Shown piece after piece: positions 11,585-21,908 of a stretch of 64,000 bases of DNA. The first letter of the stretch is position 1. Every line of letters begins with the position of its first letter. The position numbers were made by a program, and so were the translations under genes. The DNA is from Unio delphinus (taxonomy: Eukaryota; Mollusca; Bivalvia; Unionida; Unionidae). The stretch spans positions 3,343,501 through 3,407,500 of the forward strand of contig JAQISU010001239.1 of NCBI GenBank assembly GCA_029339505.1. The letters are read 5' to 3'. A model generated the notes under the pieces. It was not told the DNA's origin and ran no database searches. It saw only the letters and a list, made by a program, of their open reading frames with translations.

Positions 11585-11983
11585 CGTCTATTACGGATGA
11601 TCTGGAGCAATTACTAATTTTTCTTATCTGTCCTTATTGTGTAGAGTGGGTATCGAAAACATGTAGCTTTGGACAAAAACAAAACATACAAACAAACAAA
11701 CAAAAAATCTAAATATTTTAATAAACTGGGATTCATAAGGGCTTCTGATATTGGGATTCACTTATACTAGAAGATTTATCTGCATTCTTGTATTATTTGC
11801 AACTATGTTAACTTCTGAACGAGCTTTAGCAGCAAAAGAAGATATTCTAATGGCCCTCAATCGTCATGCTAATCTTAACGTGAAACAAAAACAACAACAA
11901 CAAAAAAACACACGCAAGAAAACTCTAATATATTAGTGCATGTCTTTGTTATTTCCTTTCAAAACTGTAAAAAAAAAAAAAAA

Positions 11984-12104
11984 AAGTATTCAATATGTTC
12001 CTTATTTTTGTTTTTCTTCCTAAAAGATTAATTTGCAAGGCATATTTAGAGACACTTAACTTGTATATTTGATTCACACAATTTAGAGCTGCGTATTGAA
12101 CCAT
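11984..12104. repeat. 121-bp segment identical to 19538-19659
   Basis: Begins AAGTATTCAATATGTTCC and ends GCGTATTGAACCATC. By eye it matches 19538-19659 at every base, while a related piece at 15418-15466 is clearly diverged. A poly(A) run of 17 precedes it. It may be the shared end of an unrecognised repeat or a recent duplication or conversion tract. Confidence 0.75.
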
Positions 12105-12275
12105 CCTTAAATATCCAAAACACGCTTTCTTTCACGATCAATAGTGGATTATTCAATTCAAGTTTATATTTTAATGACTTCATTTATGTCAGCTGAAATA
12201 ATAAAATATTGCTTTTTAATATTTTGGCATTCTCAGTTTAAGATTCTTTTTATCAACACTCAAACACAACAATGA

Positions 12276-12595
12276 CCGTTCCGGTGTGTTAGTGGTTAGA
12301 GCGTCTGCCTAGGATGCGGGAGGTGTGGTTCGATTCCCATCGAATTGTTCCAAAGTGTTACAAAAATGGTACTAAGAGCTGGCTGACATGGCGCTCAGCT
12401 TTGAGAGGTTAGTGTTAGGACTGGTCGATCTGGTTACAGCATAATGTGACTGAGTGTGACATCATGTTACGTGTCAGCGGTATCATGCCCCAGTGCTAGA
12501 CATCACTATAAACTGTCAAAATGCAGACATCGTAGTGATATGACTGAAAAATTGTTAAAGCTACCTTAAATGTCCAAAACACGCACACATTCAAA
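12276..12595 (+). mobile_element. tRNA-derived SINE, family 1
   Basis: Full-length copy with box A (GTGTTAGTGGTTAGAGCG) and box B (GGTTCGATTCC), the conserved body, and the tail TGTTAAAGCTACCTTAAATG. It is more diverged than the copy at 11261 and in the same orientation. No clear target duplication. Confidence 0.8.
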
Positions 12596-14110
12596 CGACA
12601 ACGACGTATATATGAGAAATTAAAAGATTACATTAGATGAGTGGAAATAATTTTTTTAAATAAAGGAATTGAATTCCAATATGGACTTTATCAGATCCAT
12701 CACAGCTCACATATTTTTGTTTTCGACATATGTATTCCAGGCTATTTAACATCGTCGTTACACTCTCCGCGAACGCAGCTAAAATAATAAGCCATCTCTC
12801 ATATTTTTTAAATCTGAAAATTCAAAGATAAAATCCGGCTTGGTAAATTTATGTGTATTCCTACAACTTCATTTGTGATCTTGGTACCTGTTTGAAATGG
12901 ATATTACAATGTAAACATTGGACATTAAAAAAAAGTTATTAACAAAGATAGTATGACATATGCAAGAAAGGACAGGGATATTTCTTTAAATATTCAACAT
13001 GTTGGAAAAATGCACTGTGAGACAAAAATTACCAACAACTAATCATTTTGGGTTCTCGAAAAAATTTAAATTGTAGTCAATATCTATTTACAGGACAGTG
13101 GTGTTTATAAAAAAAATTAAAGAACATTTAAAGGGAACAAACAAGCAAAAATGAAATTCGCTCAGATTTTTTATATTATTTGCTATATGTATATTGGTCA
13201 CTTTCTGAACATTTGAACATTTCATTCTTACTCGTTACGAAGAAATTTATGAAAAACCGATCATATATCCCGATCCGTCTTGAATAAAACAACACGCTTC
13301 CCCCCCCCCCTTCACAAATAGCGGAAGTGACGTCATTTGAGACACTGTACACACCGGCATTGTTGATAATGAATTATGGAGAACTCGTCCCATAGAGAAC
13401 AGATAGAAGGGTCCTGTATAATAATTGTGAGATGTCGCCACATGGTTGTTAAGGTTTTATTTATTTTTGTCTTTTTTTTAACCTAATAACTCATTAAAAT
13501 TACAAAATTTGTAACTTTTCAAATTTTCCATTTGATCAACTCAGCTTCTGTACTTAACGAAACAGACGAGACATCATCTGTCCCTTTTGCTCTGCTCTTC
13601 AAAATTATTTGATATATTTAATTGGGGGAAAAAGAACATGATGTGAAGTTTTATATATGAAAGAGCTCCAACCTAATAATGAATGATACTTGAACTCGAT
13701 AAAACAAAAAGCATTGACACGTATACACGGGAAATACTGTCGACGCTACTGAGTTCAACATCGTTTAGTCTATTTCTTCTTATTTGTTAGTGTTTTCGTA
13801 ATTTTATTAGTTCTTAATAAAGCAAACTATTTAAAGTTGAACGAGAAGTTTAAAAAAAAATTCACTACTAAATTGCCGATGCAAAATAATAATGTTTACG
13901 TCATTTCATTATATATAACTACACCATGATCACGCGTACTAACTGGATTTTGTTACCTTAAATACATATTTGAACTGTCAGACGTACTTGGGTTCGGACA
14001 TAATGAGAAAATCATCTTTAACAACAATTTTAAATTTCACGTTTAAATCCTGTACAAAACTGAATAATATTTCACATGGTCCGAATCAGAAGTTTGGAGA
14101 ATCAGCCAGA
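12596..14110. other. Intergenic AT-rich stretch
   Basis: No gene recognised. One notable site is 13321-13335, GCGGAAGTGACGTCA, an ETS plus CRE composite often found at promoters, but no convincing coding start lies beside it. Poly(C) at 13302-13311. Confidence 0.4.
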
Positions 14111-14373
14111 TAGCCCAAGTGGCCGAGTGGTCTAAAGCGCTCTCCGTTTGGATCACTGCCATCTCACCTCTGTCTACGCGGGTTCGAGTCTCAGATTCGG
14201 CCTATGGGGTATGTGAGAAAGCGTGCCAGTAGCTTCTCGTGGGTCGGTGTGTTTTCCGGGGTTTTTCTCGGGTTCTTCCTCCATCATTAATATTAGCCGC
14301 CATTTATAGCCTTTCGTGTTCTGGAAAAAATGACGTTCAAACCTACAACAACAACAACAACAACAACAACAAT
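14111..14373 (+). mobile_element. tRNA-derived SINE, family 2
   Basis: The head resembles a tRNA-Leu/Ser gene (GGCCGAGTGGTCTAAAGCG as box A, GGGTTCGAGTCTC as box B). The body contains GCCAGTAGCTTCTCGTGGGT, a run of CCGGGGTTTTTC, and GCCGCCATTTATAGCC. The tail is (CAA)n. It does not fold as a true tRNA because the anticodon region is expanded. It is joined to the left end of the duplicated block at 14374-15466. Confidence 0.8.
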
Positions 14374-14411
14374 AACATTACCGAAGTAGAATATACCATT
14401 AACATCCAACC

Positions 14412-14714
14412 TTAAATGATAGATTCGTGGGACAAAGATGAACAGGACTCGTCAGATTTTGACAAAAATGGCACTGCTCTTGGGTCTTTATAGAAACATT
14501 CAAACTCGAAATGTCTCTGGTACAACCTGATGTGTTGAGTTACCATAAAGCCTTCTCTCTTTAATTTGATCGCCCATACAGCTCTCCTTTTAGGGTCCTT
14601 TGGGAATGTGAAAAAACTAATCTTCTGTCTGGAACTTATATTATTCATACATCTGTTTTGGGGGGGTGGCGGTGGCAGGCACCATACAGATCCCAGCCCC
14701 CATTTTCTTAACAA
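14412..14714 (-). pseudogene. THAP-like zinc-finger remnant
   Basis: An open 100-residue frame contains FTFPKDPKRRAVWAIKLKRE and RLYQRHFEFECF, matching the middle of a THAP domain (FPKDP, the conserved Trp, then HF and ECF). The N-terminal Cys pair is missing, and the usual RLCSxHF is RLYQRHF, so the C2CH site is incomplete. THAP domains occur in P-element-type transposases and host regulators. A more damaged second copy is at about 18625-18850. Confidence 0.5.
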
Positions 14715-15230
14715 AGGAACAAAGTTTTCATGCGTTGGTGTGTTCCTCCCGATATGTAGTTTGGTGGTTTTTTTTTTAAATATATATTTTTTCTCCTCTT
14801 TCTAAAATTTCCGTTTATGTAGTTAAATTTTGAGGGGTATTGTATCTTTAGTGTTTCCTGGGATGATCATCCGAGTAGGTTTTATTCATATAATCTCAAA
14901 ATTCATTCCCCAGTTCATTTTGTCGACCTTGGCAAGAGATAACCTGTACGCTATTTATGTTGGTGCTATAGGCATTTGATATATATTTTTTTTTAAAATA
15001 AAAAAAAAATATATACATTTTTTTGATTTTTAGTTTTGAACGAAGTACGGTGTACTATCTTTGTTTAGGGGGGTGGGGTTGGAGGGAGGGAAATAAACTG
15101 ATTGTTTTATAACTTGTATTTTTTTCCGTGTCGTTCTTCGCATTGTCTATTTCATATTGAATTCGACTGTGCTCGAGTGGAGGTCCACACATTTTTTTTT
15201 TTACAAAAAATAAATTGTACTTCTCCAGAC

Positions 15231-15231
15231 T

Positions 15232-15275
<44 letters not shown>

Positions 15276-15320
15276 TTTTTTTATTTATTAATTTTTTTAT
15301 TTACTTATTTATTTATTAGT
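15231..15320. repeat. (TTTA)n microsatellite
   Basis: Tetranucleotide TTTA array, slightly imperfect at its right end. Confidence 0.9.
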
Positions 15321-15468
15321 ACTTTTAAAGATTTTCCGAAATTGTTTAAGGTACTCTTTCATATGGGTTCTTTGTGAAGTGCGGGAGCTGCCCAGCGGTG
15401 TAATAGAAGAAGAAGAAAGTATTCTATATGTTCCAAGTTTTTCTTTTCTTCCTAAAAGATTAATTCGT

Positions 15469-15471
<3 letters not shown>

Positions 15472-15519
<48 letters not shown>
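15472..15519. repeat. (GA)n microsatellite
   Basis: Perfect GA dinucleotide tract immediately after the first segmental-duplicate copy. Confidence 0.95.
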
Positions 15520-15521
<2 letters not shown>

Positions 15522-15851
15522 AAAAATAACGTAGATTTCTAAGTGTTTATTTAAATTTAATGGAAAATTCGCTGATTTTAATTTTTTTCTGTTAATTTTG
15601 GGCGAATGGATTCAGCTTATCATCATTCATTTGTAGCTTACTACACCGCATCCATGACTTAAAATCAGAACACTTCTCTATGTTTTAGATCAGTGGTGGG
15701 CAACTTCTCTAGTCGGCGGGCCGGATATGGGAAAATGAAGTCCTTGGCGGGCCGGATTACTAAATCAATACCTTAATCGCTTTTATCCACCTATGGCTAT
15801 GCAAGGAATGAATCGTATTTAATGTAAACTTTAAAGCATAGATACCAAAAA

Positions 15852-15975
15852 CAATATTTATTGAATTTAACGTAATGTACTTCAATATTTATTGAATTTA
15901 ACGTAATGTACTTCAATATTTATTGAATTTAACGTAATGTACTTCAATATTTATTGAATTTAACGTAATATACTT
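15852..15975. repeat. 31-bp tandem repeat inside the hAT element
   Basis: Four copies of a 31-bp unit (CAATATTTATTGAATTTAAC then GTAATGTACTT) starting at 15852, 15883, 15914 and 15945. They are nearly perfect and lie between the transposase stop and the terminal repeat. Subterminal repeats of this sort often bind transposase; here that is inference. Confidence 0.9.
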
Positions 15976-15990
15976 TAATAACTGCTGAAG

Positions 15991-17796
15991 TCAATGAGAC
16001 ATCTGTGGTCGATCAAAGTTGTCAACAAGTTGTTTGAACTCTGGCTGCATGTTGGACGTAGAAATTCTCAGTAAAGACTGCACGTGAATATCAGTTAGAT
16101 TTGAACGCAGCTTTGTCTTGTTAATGTTCATGGTCGAAAATGTTTGTTCGCAAATGTATGTAGACCCGAACAGAACAAGTAGTTTCATAGCCATCTTTCT
16201 CAGGTTGGCAAACTTGGACTCATTCAGTGACGCATAAAATTTGTCAATGCTTTCAGATTGGAACTTCTCTTTCAGGGTAGAGTCACACTGCAGATCAATC
16301 AGTTCCAGCTGTAGAGCATCCGGCGCCTTTTCAAAGTCAGTTGTAAACGGTGATGACAAGATATCAAACTCAGCAGCAAGTTTCTGGAAGTCTGCAAAAC
16401 GACGAGCAAATTCATTGTCTAGTGCAGATATCATATTGGTTTACTTCTCAGTTGACATCTGAGGTGCCATCGTTTCGAGTGTTGGAAAGTGTGTTGTGAT
16501 ATTCTGACTTAGCTGGCGAGAAAACAGTTTAAGCTTCACCCTGAATGCCTTTACTGTTGAGTACATTTCGTGAGCAAAAGTGCCTTTCCCTTGAAGTTTG
16601 GTGTTAAGTTCATTCATATGTTCAAAGAGATCAACTGCAAACGCCAGATCTGACAACCATTCTGATTTTCTGAGTTGAGGATATTCTGTATCTTTCCCTT
16701 TCATCTCCAAAAACAGTAAGATTTCTGTTTTCAAGTCCCAAACACGACTCAGGACTTTCCCCAAACTCAACCAGCGTACAGCGGTATGATACAGAACATC
16801 ACTGTGATCAGAGTCGCAATCTTCCAGAAGTGTGATAAACTGTCTGTGATTTAGACCTCTCGCCCTGATTAAATTAACAATCTTCACAACTGGATTCACA
16901 ACATGTTTCATGTCAAGCACACTTGTACACAGCACTTCCTGGTGTATTATGCAATGTAGAAATATCAATTCCCTGGTGCAATCGACTTCTGCAACACGGT
17001 CACCCAGTCTCTTCCGTAGACCAACTTTCTTTCCTGTCAAAGATGGAGAACCATCCGTAGTAACACTGGCCATTTTCTGCCATGGTAATTCCATTGTATG
17101 CAAGGCATTTTCCACACATTTGAAAATATCTTCCCCGGTAGTAGTGTCTTTCATTGATTCCATTGACAGCAATTCTTCTGTGATTTCAAAGTTTTCTGAA
17201 ATGCCTCGTACAAAGATAAGCAACTGTGCAGTGTCATCGATGTCAGTGCTTTCATCCAATGCCAGGGAAAACAGCTGAAATGAAGGTATACGCCCTTTCA
17301 GTTGTGATGTCAGGTCTTCACCAATTGCTTCAATGCGGCGAGCCACAGTTCTTCTCGACAAACTGACTTCTTCAAAGTTCTGTCTGTGTTCTGGACAGAC
17401 TTGATCAGCTACATCGATCATGCACTTTTTGACAAATTCACCATCACAGAACGATTTGCTGTGCTTAGCAATGTTGTATGCGACTACAAAGCTGGCACGA
17501 GTAGCAGCTTTCTGGGCTACTTTGGCTTTTCCGAATACATTCTGCTGCTTTACAAGTTTTCTGTGCAGTTCTGTTGCTCTTGTTTGCCGTTCTGCTGCTG
17601 ATAAATTACTGCCATAGCCTGCATGTTTCGTCGCATAATGGCTGCCAATGTTGTACTCTTTAAACACAGCAACATTTTCACTGCACAGCAAACATACTGC
17701 TTTTTTGCCGACTTCTGTGAAAAAGTACTTAGGCATCCAATCTTTGTTGAATGCGCGACACTCGCTGTCAACTTTACGTTTCTTGGCAAAATTCAT
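15991..17796 (-). pseudogene. hAT transposase (BED finger, ZBED/GTF2IRD2-like), one in-frame stop
   Basis: Reads in one frame for about 600 residues from the ATG at 17796. N-terminal BED-type finger: C35, C38, H53, H58. The catalytic RNase H-like region shows LALDESTD, then TTDGSPSLTG, then HCIIHQEVL and RWLSLGKVL. The C-terminal hAT dimerisation region shows LLVLFGSTYICEQTFSTMNI. The only lesion is a TAA at 16441-16443, about residue 452, after which the same frame resumes and continues to a natural stop at 15991. Length and domain order match full ZBED5/SCAND3-like hAT transposases. It could be a very recent inactivation or a sequencing error. Confidence 0.9.
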
Positions 17797-18069
17797 GATA
17801 AAAATTTAATTGTAAATTCTAAATTTACTCGAAAACAACCAAAGAATAACTAACAGTCACTGCTACTGCGACGCAGTAAGAAAGTAGTAGGAGATTGCGG
17901 CCGGATGTGACCGCGGGCCAGTCAAAATCCCGTCGCGGGCCGGGTCCGGCCCGCGGGCCGTATGTTGCCCATCACTGTTTTAGATGGTGAAACCATCTTC
18001 ATTTGGACAGCTGGATTTATACATTTGAGTGTCGCATCCATTTATATACATATCTCCAACTGCACAAGC

Positions 18070-18329
18070 AAGAGGGGCCCCGAGTGGCCGAGTGGTCTAA
18101 AGCGCTGTCCGTTACGGACCACTGCCATCTTACCTCTGTCTGCGTGGGTTCGAGTCTAAGATTCGGCTAATGTAGTTAAGTGAGAAAGCTTGCCAGTAGC
18201 TTCTCGTGGGTCGGTGGTTCTTTCCGGGGTTTTTCCGGTTTCTTCCTCCACCACTGATACTGGCCGCCATGTATAGCCTATATATTGTGCTGAAAAATGG
18301 CGTTAAACCATAAAACAAAAAAAAAAAAA
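18070..18329 (+). mobile_element. tRNA-derived SINE, family 2, with 14-bp target duplication
   Basis: Full-length copy with box A GGCCGAGTGGTCTAAAGCG, box B GGGTTCGAGTCT and a poly(A) tail. It is flanked by a perfect 14-bp repeat CCAACTGCACAAGC (18056-18069 and 18330-18343), showing insertion by target-primed reverse transcription and recent activity. Confidence 0.92.
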
Positions 18330-18463
18330 CCAACTGCACAAGCGGATGTACGAAATGATAATTCAATTGAGGTTGAAATTTGAATCGGTAAACAAAGTCA
18401 TTATTCAATCGGTCATGCGTTATTGTGTCATATCTTTCTACATAATACATTATGTAAAATCAA

Positions 18464-18587
18464 TTGCCAGTAGCTTCTCGTGGGTCGGTGGTTCTTTCTT
18501 GGGGGGGGGGTCCCGGGTTCTTCCTCTACCAATATATACTGGCCGCCATGTATAGCCTATGGCGTTTAACCCCACAACAACAACATT
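18464..18587 (+). mobile_element. 3' half of a family 2 SINE
   Basis: Starts inside the body at TTGCCAGTAGCTTCTCGTGG and runs to CCACAACAACAAC. A poly(G) insertion lies in the middle. It abuts the second segmental-duplicate copy, just as the full SINE at 14111 abuts the first, so it belongs to the duplicated segment. Confidence 0.75.
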
Positions 18588-19659
18588 CCCGAAGTAGAAT
18601 ATTATATTAACATCCAACCTTACAGGATAATTTCGTGGGATAAAGATAAACAGGACTCGTAAAATTCTGACAATGGCGCTGCTCTTGGGTCGAAATGTCT
18701 CGGCACAAAGTGGTGTGTTGAGTTAGCATAAAGCCATCTCTCTTTAATTTGATTGCTCATACAGCTCGCCTTTTAGATTCCTTTAGAAATGTGAGGGAAA
18801 AAATCTTCTGTCTGGAACTTCTGTTATTTACACATCTTTTTTTTTTGGGAGGGGGTGGGGTGGAGGGGTGGGGTGGCGGGCACCAGACAGATCCCCGCTC
18901 CCATTTTTGAAAACAAAGGAACAAAATTTTCATGCGTTGGTATGTTACTCCCGATATGTAGTTTGGTGTTTTTTTAATATATTTTTTCTCGCCTTTCTAA
19001 AATTTCTGTTTATGTAGTTAAACTGTGATGGGGTATTGTATCCTTAGTGTTTCTATAGGGTTGATCATTCGAGTAGGTTTTATTCATATAATCTCAAAAT
19101 TCTTTACCTAGTTCATTTTGTCGACCTTGGCTAGAGGTCACTTGTACTTCATGTATGATATTGATGTTGGTGCTATATGTATGTGATATATAAGATTTTT
19201 TCACAATTTTTTTTATATTCATTTATTTGATTTTTAATTTTGAAAGAAGTACGATGTACTATCTTTGTTTAGGGAAAAAAAAAGAAACTTTTGTTTTTAC
19301 GGCTTGTATTTTTTCCGTGTCGTTCATCGCATTGTCTATTTATTTCATAATGAGTTCGACCGTGCTCAAGTGGGGATCCATACATTTTTTAAAATTTAAA
19401 TTGTACTTCTCCATACTCGAGTCTTTTTTAATTTATTAGTCCTTTTAAAGATTTTCCTAAATTGTTTAAGGTACCCTTTCATATGGGATCTCTGTGCAAT
19501 TCGGGAGCTGCCCAGCGGTGGTATAGAAGAAAAATAAAGTATTCAATATGTTCCTTATTTTTGTTTTTCTTCCTAAAAGATTAATTTGCAAGGCATATTT
19601 AGAGACACTTAACTTGTATATTTGATTCACACAATTTAGAGCTGCGTATTGAACCATCT
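18588..19659. repeat. Segmental duplicate, copy 2
   Basis: Partner of 14374-15466, same orientation, extended at its right end by the 121-bp block shared with 11984-12104. It contains a shortened minus-strand THAP-like remnant (about 18625-18850) with internal deletions and a G-rich run at 18848-18878. Confidence 0.7.
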
Positions 19660-20616
19660 TGTTTCTACTTGACACTTCGCTGCACAAACTGAATATGACT
19701 TGTATACGTTAATAGTCTCAAATGACGTCACATCCTTGTATTTGGAAGGTAGCTAACAAATTCGCGGCAGGGTATTTCCGTGTGATCTCGCAAAACAGGA
19801 CAGTATTCTTTTATAAAATTGAAGTGCAAATACATTAGATGCAAATAAACAAATAGTTGGGATAGATTAAATACACAAACTACTAAATATCCTTCTATTT
19901 ACAATAAAATTATGCAGGTCCGGGTTTTTGTCCCTTTAATGACTTCAAGTTTAATTCCAAGAACGTAGTGAATGAACTGATTCATTCATTTTAATAACAT
20001 ATTCAGGTTCCCAACTTTTTATGCACGATATATGTAAAGAATGCAAAGTCTGAGTTATATATTTAGGATATCACAACAATGCCTTATTTGCTGGTAGAGT
20101 GAGCATTTCCATAAACGATTAATCAGTGAAAACACAATGAAATGACACAAACACCTGAAAGAGATAGCAAGTACTCACTCTAAACTTTGCTTATATTAGA
20201 AAATTAGGTAAGCATATGTATTTTAGATCAAATTCATTTGAAGCCAGTTATTTACGAACTATGATTGAGATAGTTTTGTTTTATACATTGAAACCACATT
20301 GTACGCCAAAGACAATTGGAAAGTAGACTGCATATTACACTTCCATACTATTGCAAAAGCCTTTGTAAAAATGTTTCAGCACCGTGATTACATTAATACC
20401 TAAGAAACATCAATACAATGGAACACAACCCACAAGTGGGTTTTTGTGTGTTAACTTTCGGATATTAACAATGCTTTTGAGAACGATATTTAAAGCAATA
20501 TAATGTACGTTTTGTGACAAATACGGTTTAAACCGTTCTGTTTAAATGGTCTTTAGAGTAATTTCGTACTGCATTTATAGTGGATGATATAAAAAGGCAT
20601 ATCAGTTTGTCAATCT
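19660..20616. other. Intergenic AT-rich stretch
   Basis: No gene recognised. A perfect CRE palindrome TGACGTCA is at 19723-19730. Confidence 0.4.
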
Positions 20617-20856
20617 GTGTATCTAACTGGTGGGCAAAAGCTAAAAGAATCATGTAGACCTAAAATATCCGATTGCTTAACAAAATCAACTATTCCGATT
20701 GAATCCTTACTTTCAATTATAACGTATTGGCATATCGAGAAAGATTACACGAAGGCTATATACATAATCGACAAAAGTATTACGTGGCGGCCTTTCATTT
20801 TTATCAGCAAACAACGTTTCGCATATGTTTTTACAAAAATAAAATTCAGTAACTAA
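20617..20856 (+). pseudogene. Possible Merlin/ISXO2-like transposase fragment
   Basis: A 79-residue open frame with ESCRPKISDCLTKSTIPIES followed by LLSIITYW and later IIDKSITWRPF. This resembles, from memory, the region of Merlin/IS1595-type transposases where a Cys zinc knuckle ends, a KSxLPL segment follows, then a Tyr-Trp pair and a helix-turn-helix ending in V-x-W. The catalytic DDE part is absent. Weak evidence. Confidence 0.3.
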
Positions 20857-21392
20857 AGCAAGGTGTCTAGAAAGAAAACATTAGCTAAAAAAGATACATA
20901 TGTGAATCTGATTACCTTGACAGTATGTCCGATGAATAACCTTTTTCTACAATTATAGCGTGAACACCATACGATTTGATATTCAGTTATCACCATTAGC
21001 TAATACAATGCACATGGAACCTTTATTTTAGTTTTGCATTTTCTGTTATACAAATTAATTTAGTTTTTTTAGTTACTAAATGACCAATTTACTAAGTGTC
21101 TTAACTTTTATGGCAATGTAAATCGTCCTTTGCAAACTTGCCTAGGAAGTAAAAGTCGTGGCTTAAAATACTCCATCCAGATAGAGCAAAGCACATGACT
21201 TCCCATCAAAGCTTCAGTAAACCCAAAGGAATGATTGTTTGAGATAAATTGTGAAAACTAAACACATCACATGGTTTATGTTAGACTACCCATATGTCAG
21301 TGGCTATTCTACGTGTTATAAAAATGTAATCAAAACAATATTAACTAATAACACAAACGTTCATATTTCTATGATACAAGATTTGTCTTCAC

Positions 21393-21825
21393 CACAACGT
21401 GGGAATTCTCTTATTATTTCATTAACGGAGAAGTCGAGCGTTTCATCATTGACATCTGAGAAGTCAGATCTACTGAGGTTGTATTGTCTCATTCTTCGAT
21501 ATACAGTTATTTCTGAAACAGACAGTGTGTTACTCATATCCATAAATGTAAATCCTGCTTCGAGAAGCCCGTCGATAGTAATTTTGGGTATGTTAAATTC
21601 ATGGCGGCCGAGGTGAAGATTGCTGATCAAATCTGGTTGACAGCTTCCGAATTTGACGCATTCTATCCGCAGCCTCATAATGTCAGACCTATTGACTCGG
21701 CCCAAACATTGAATCTCATGCAATGGAAGCTTGCACACAATATCAGGCGAAATTTTCTGTTCAAATATTCCAATGTAAGAATCTAAGTTCACTTGCTTAA
21801 GAACATTAGACATCGAGCCAGCCAT
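21393..21825 (-). CDS. First exon of an integrase-type (transposon or domesticated) gene
   Basis: Starts MAGSMSNVLKQVNLDSYIGI and reads open for 144 codons to a likely donor G/GTGAAG at 21393 (phase 1). Residues about 10-60 look like a small helical, SAM-like domain. Residues about 70-125 look like a resolvase/HTH segment (FNIPKITIDGLLEAGFTF, then VSEITVYRRMRQYNLS), and the exon ends ...EIIREFPRCG. From memory this is the typical N-terminal half of animal genes with an rve-type integrase core, where the next exon would carry the DDE catalytic domain. No such domain is found downstream in 19.7-21.4 kb. Intact frame, a proper start and an NRF1-like site upstream leave open a host gene rather than a dead copy. 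Confidence 0.55.
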
Positions 21826-21866
21826 TTTAGACTATTTCACTGGCTTTTCATAGCTCGTCAACTTCA

Positions 21867-21876
21867 CGCGCATGCG
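21867..21876. promoter_or_regulatory. NRF1-like site
   Basis: CGCGCATGCG, close to the NRF1 consensus, lies about 42 bases upstream of the ATG of the integrase-type exon and in an AT-rich neighbourhood where such a GC-rich motif is rare. It suggests a housekeeping-type promoter. Confidence 0.35.
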
Positions 21877-21908
21877 AAAGTTCCGTTTCTCCTTCTCATC
21901 ATAATGGA

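Larger units (their letters stand above)
14374..15466. repeat. Segmental duplicate, copy 1 (partner 18588-19590)
   Basis: From CGAAGTAGAATAT...AACATCCAACC to CTTCCTAAAAGATTAAT, this block aligns with 18588-19590 in order and orientation, with scattered substitutions and indels. Both copies contain the THAP-like remnant, a G-rich run, a stretch TGTAGTTAAA and the phrase GGGAGCTGCCCAGCGGTG. In both, SINE family 2 sequence abuts the left end. A (TTTA)n tract at 15231-15320 is present only here. Confidence 0.7.
15683..17985 (-). mobile_element. Complete hAT DNA transposon with 8-bp target duplication
   Basis: Element 15691-17977 (2287 bp). The ends are CAGTGGTGGGCAAC and its reverse complement with one mismatch (GTTGCCCATCACTG), a hAT-type terminal inverted repeat. 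An identical 8-bp TTTTAGAT flanks both sides (15683-15690 and 17978-17985), exactly the hAT target duplication length. Subterminal GC-rich GGGCCGG motifs occur at both ends. It encodes one transposase on the minus strand and carries a four-unit 31-bp tandem repeat near one end. Confidence 0.93.

Noticed and set aside
11751..11936. Possible hAT dimerisation fragment (ATMLTSERALAAK)
   Set aside because: Only a few residues around SER fit; no other transposase motif lies nearby.
13247..13441. Short minus-strand ORF at the ETS-CRE site
   Set aside because: No recognisable domain and no donor site giving a plausible first exon.
14111..14200. tRNA-Leu/Ser-like gene
   Set aside because: The boxes are tRNA-like, but the anticodon part is expanded, the acceptor stem does not close and the same head recurs with a SINE body at other sites.
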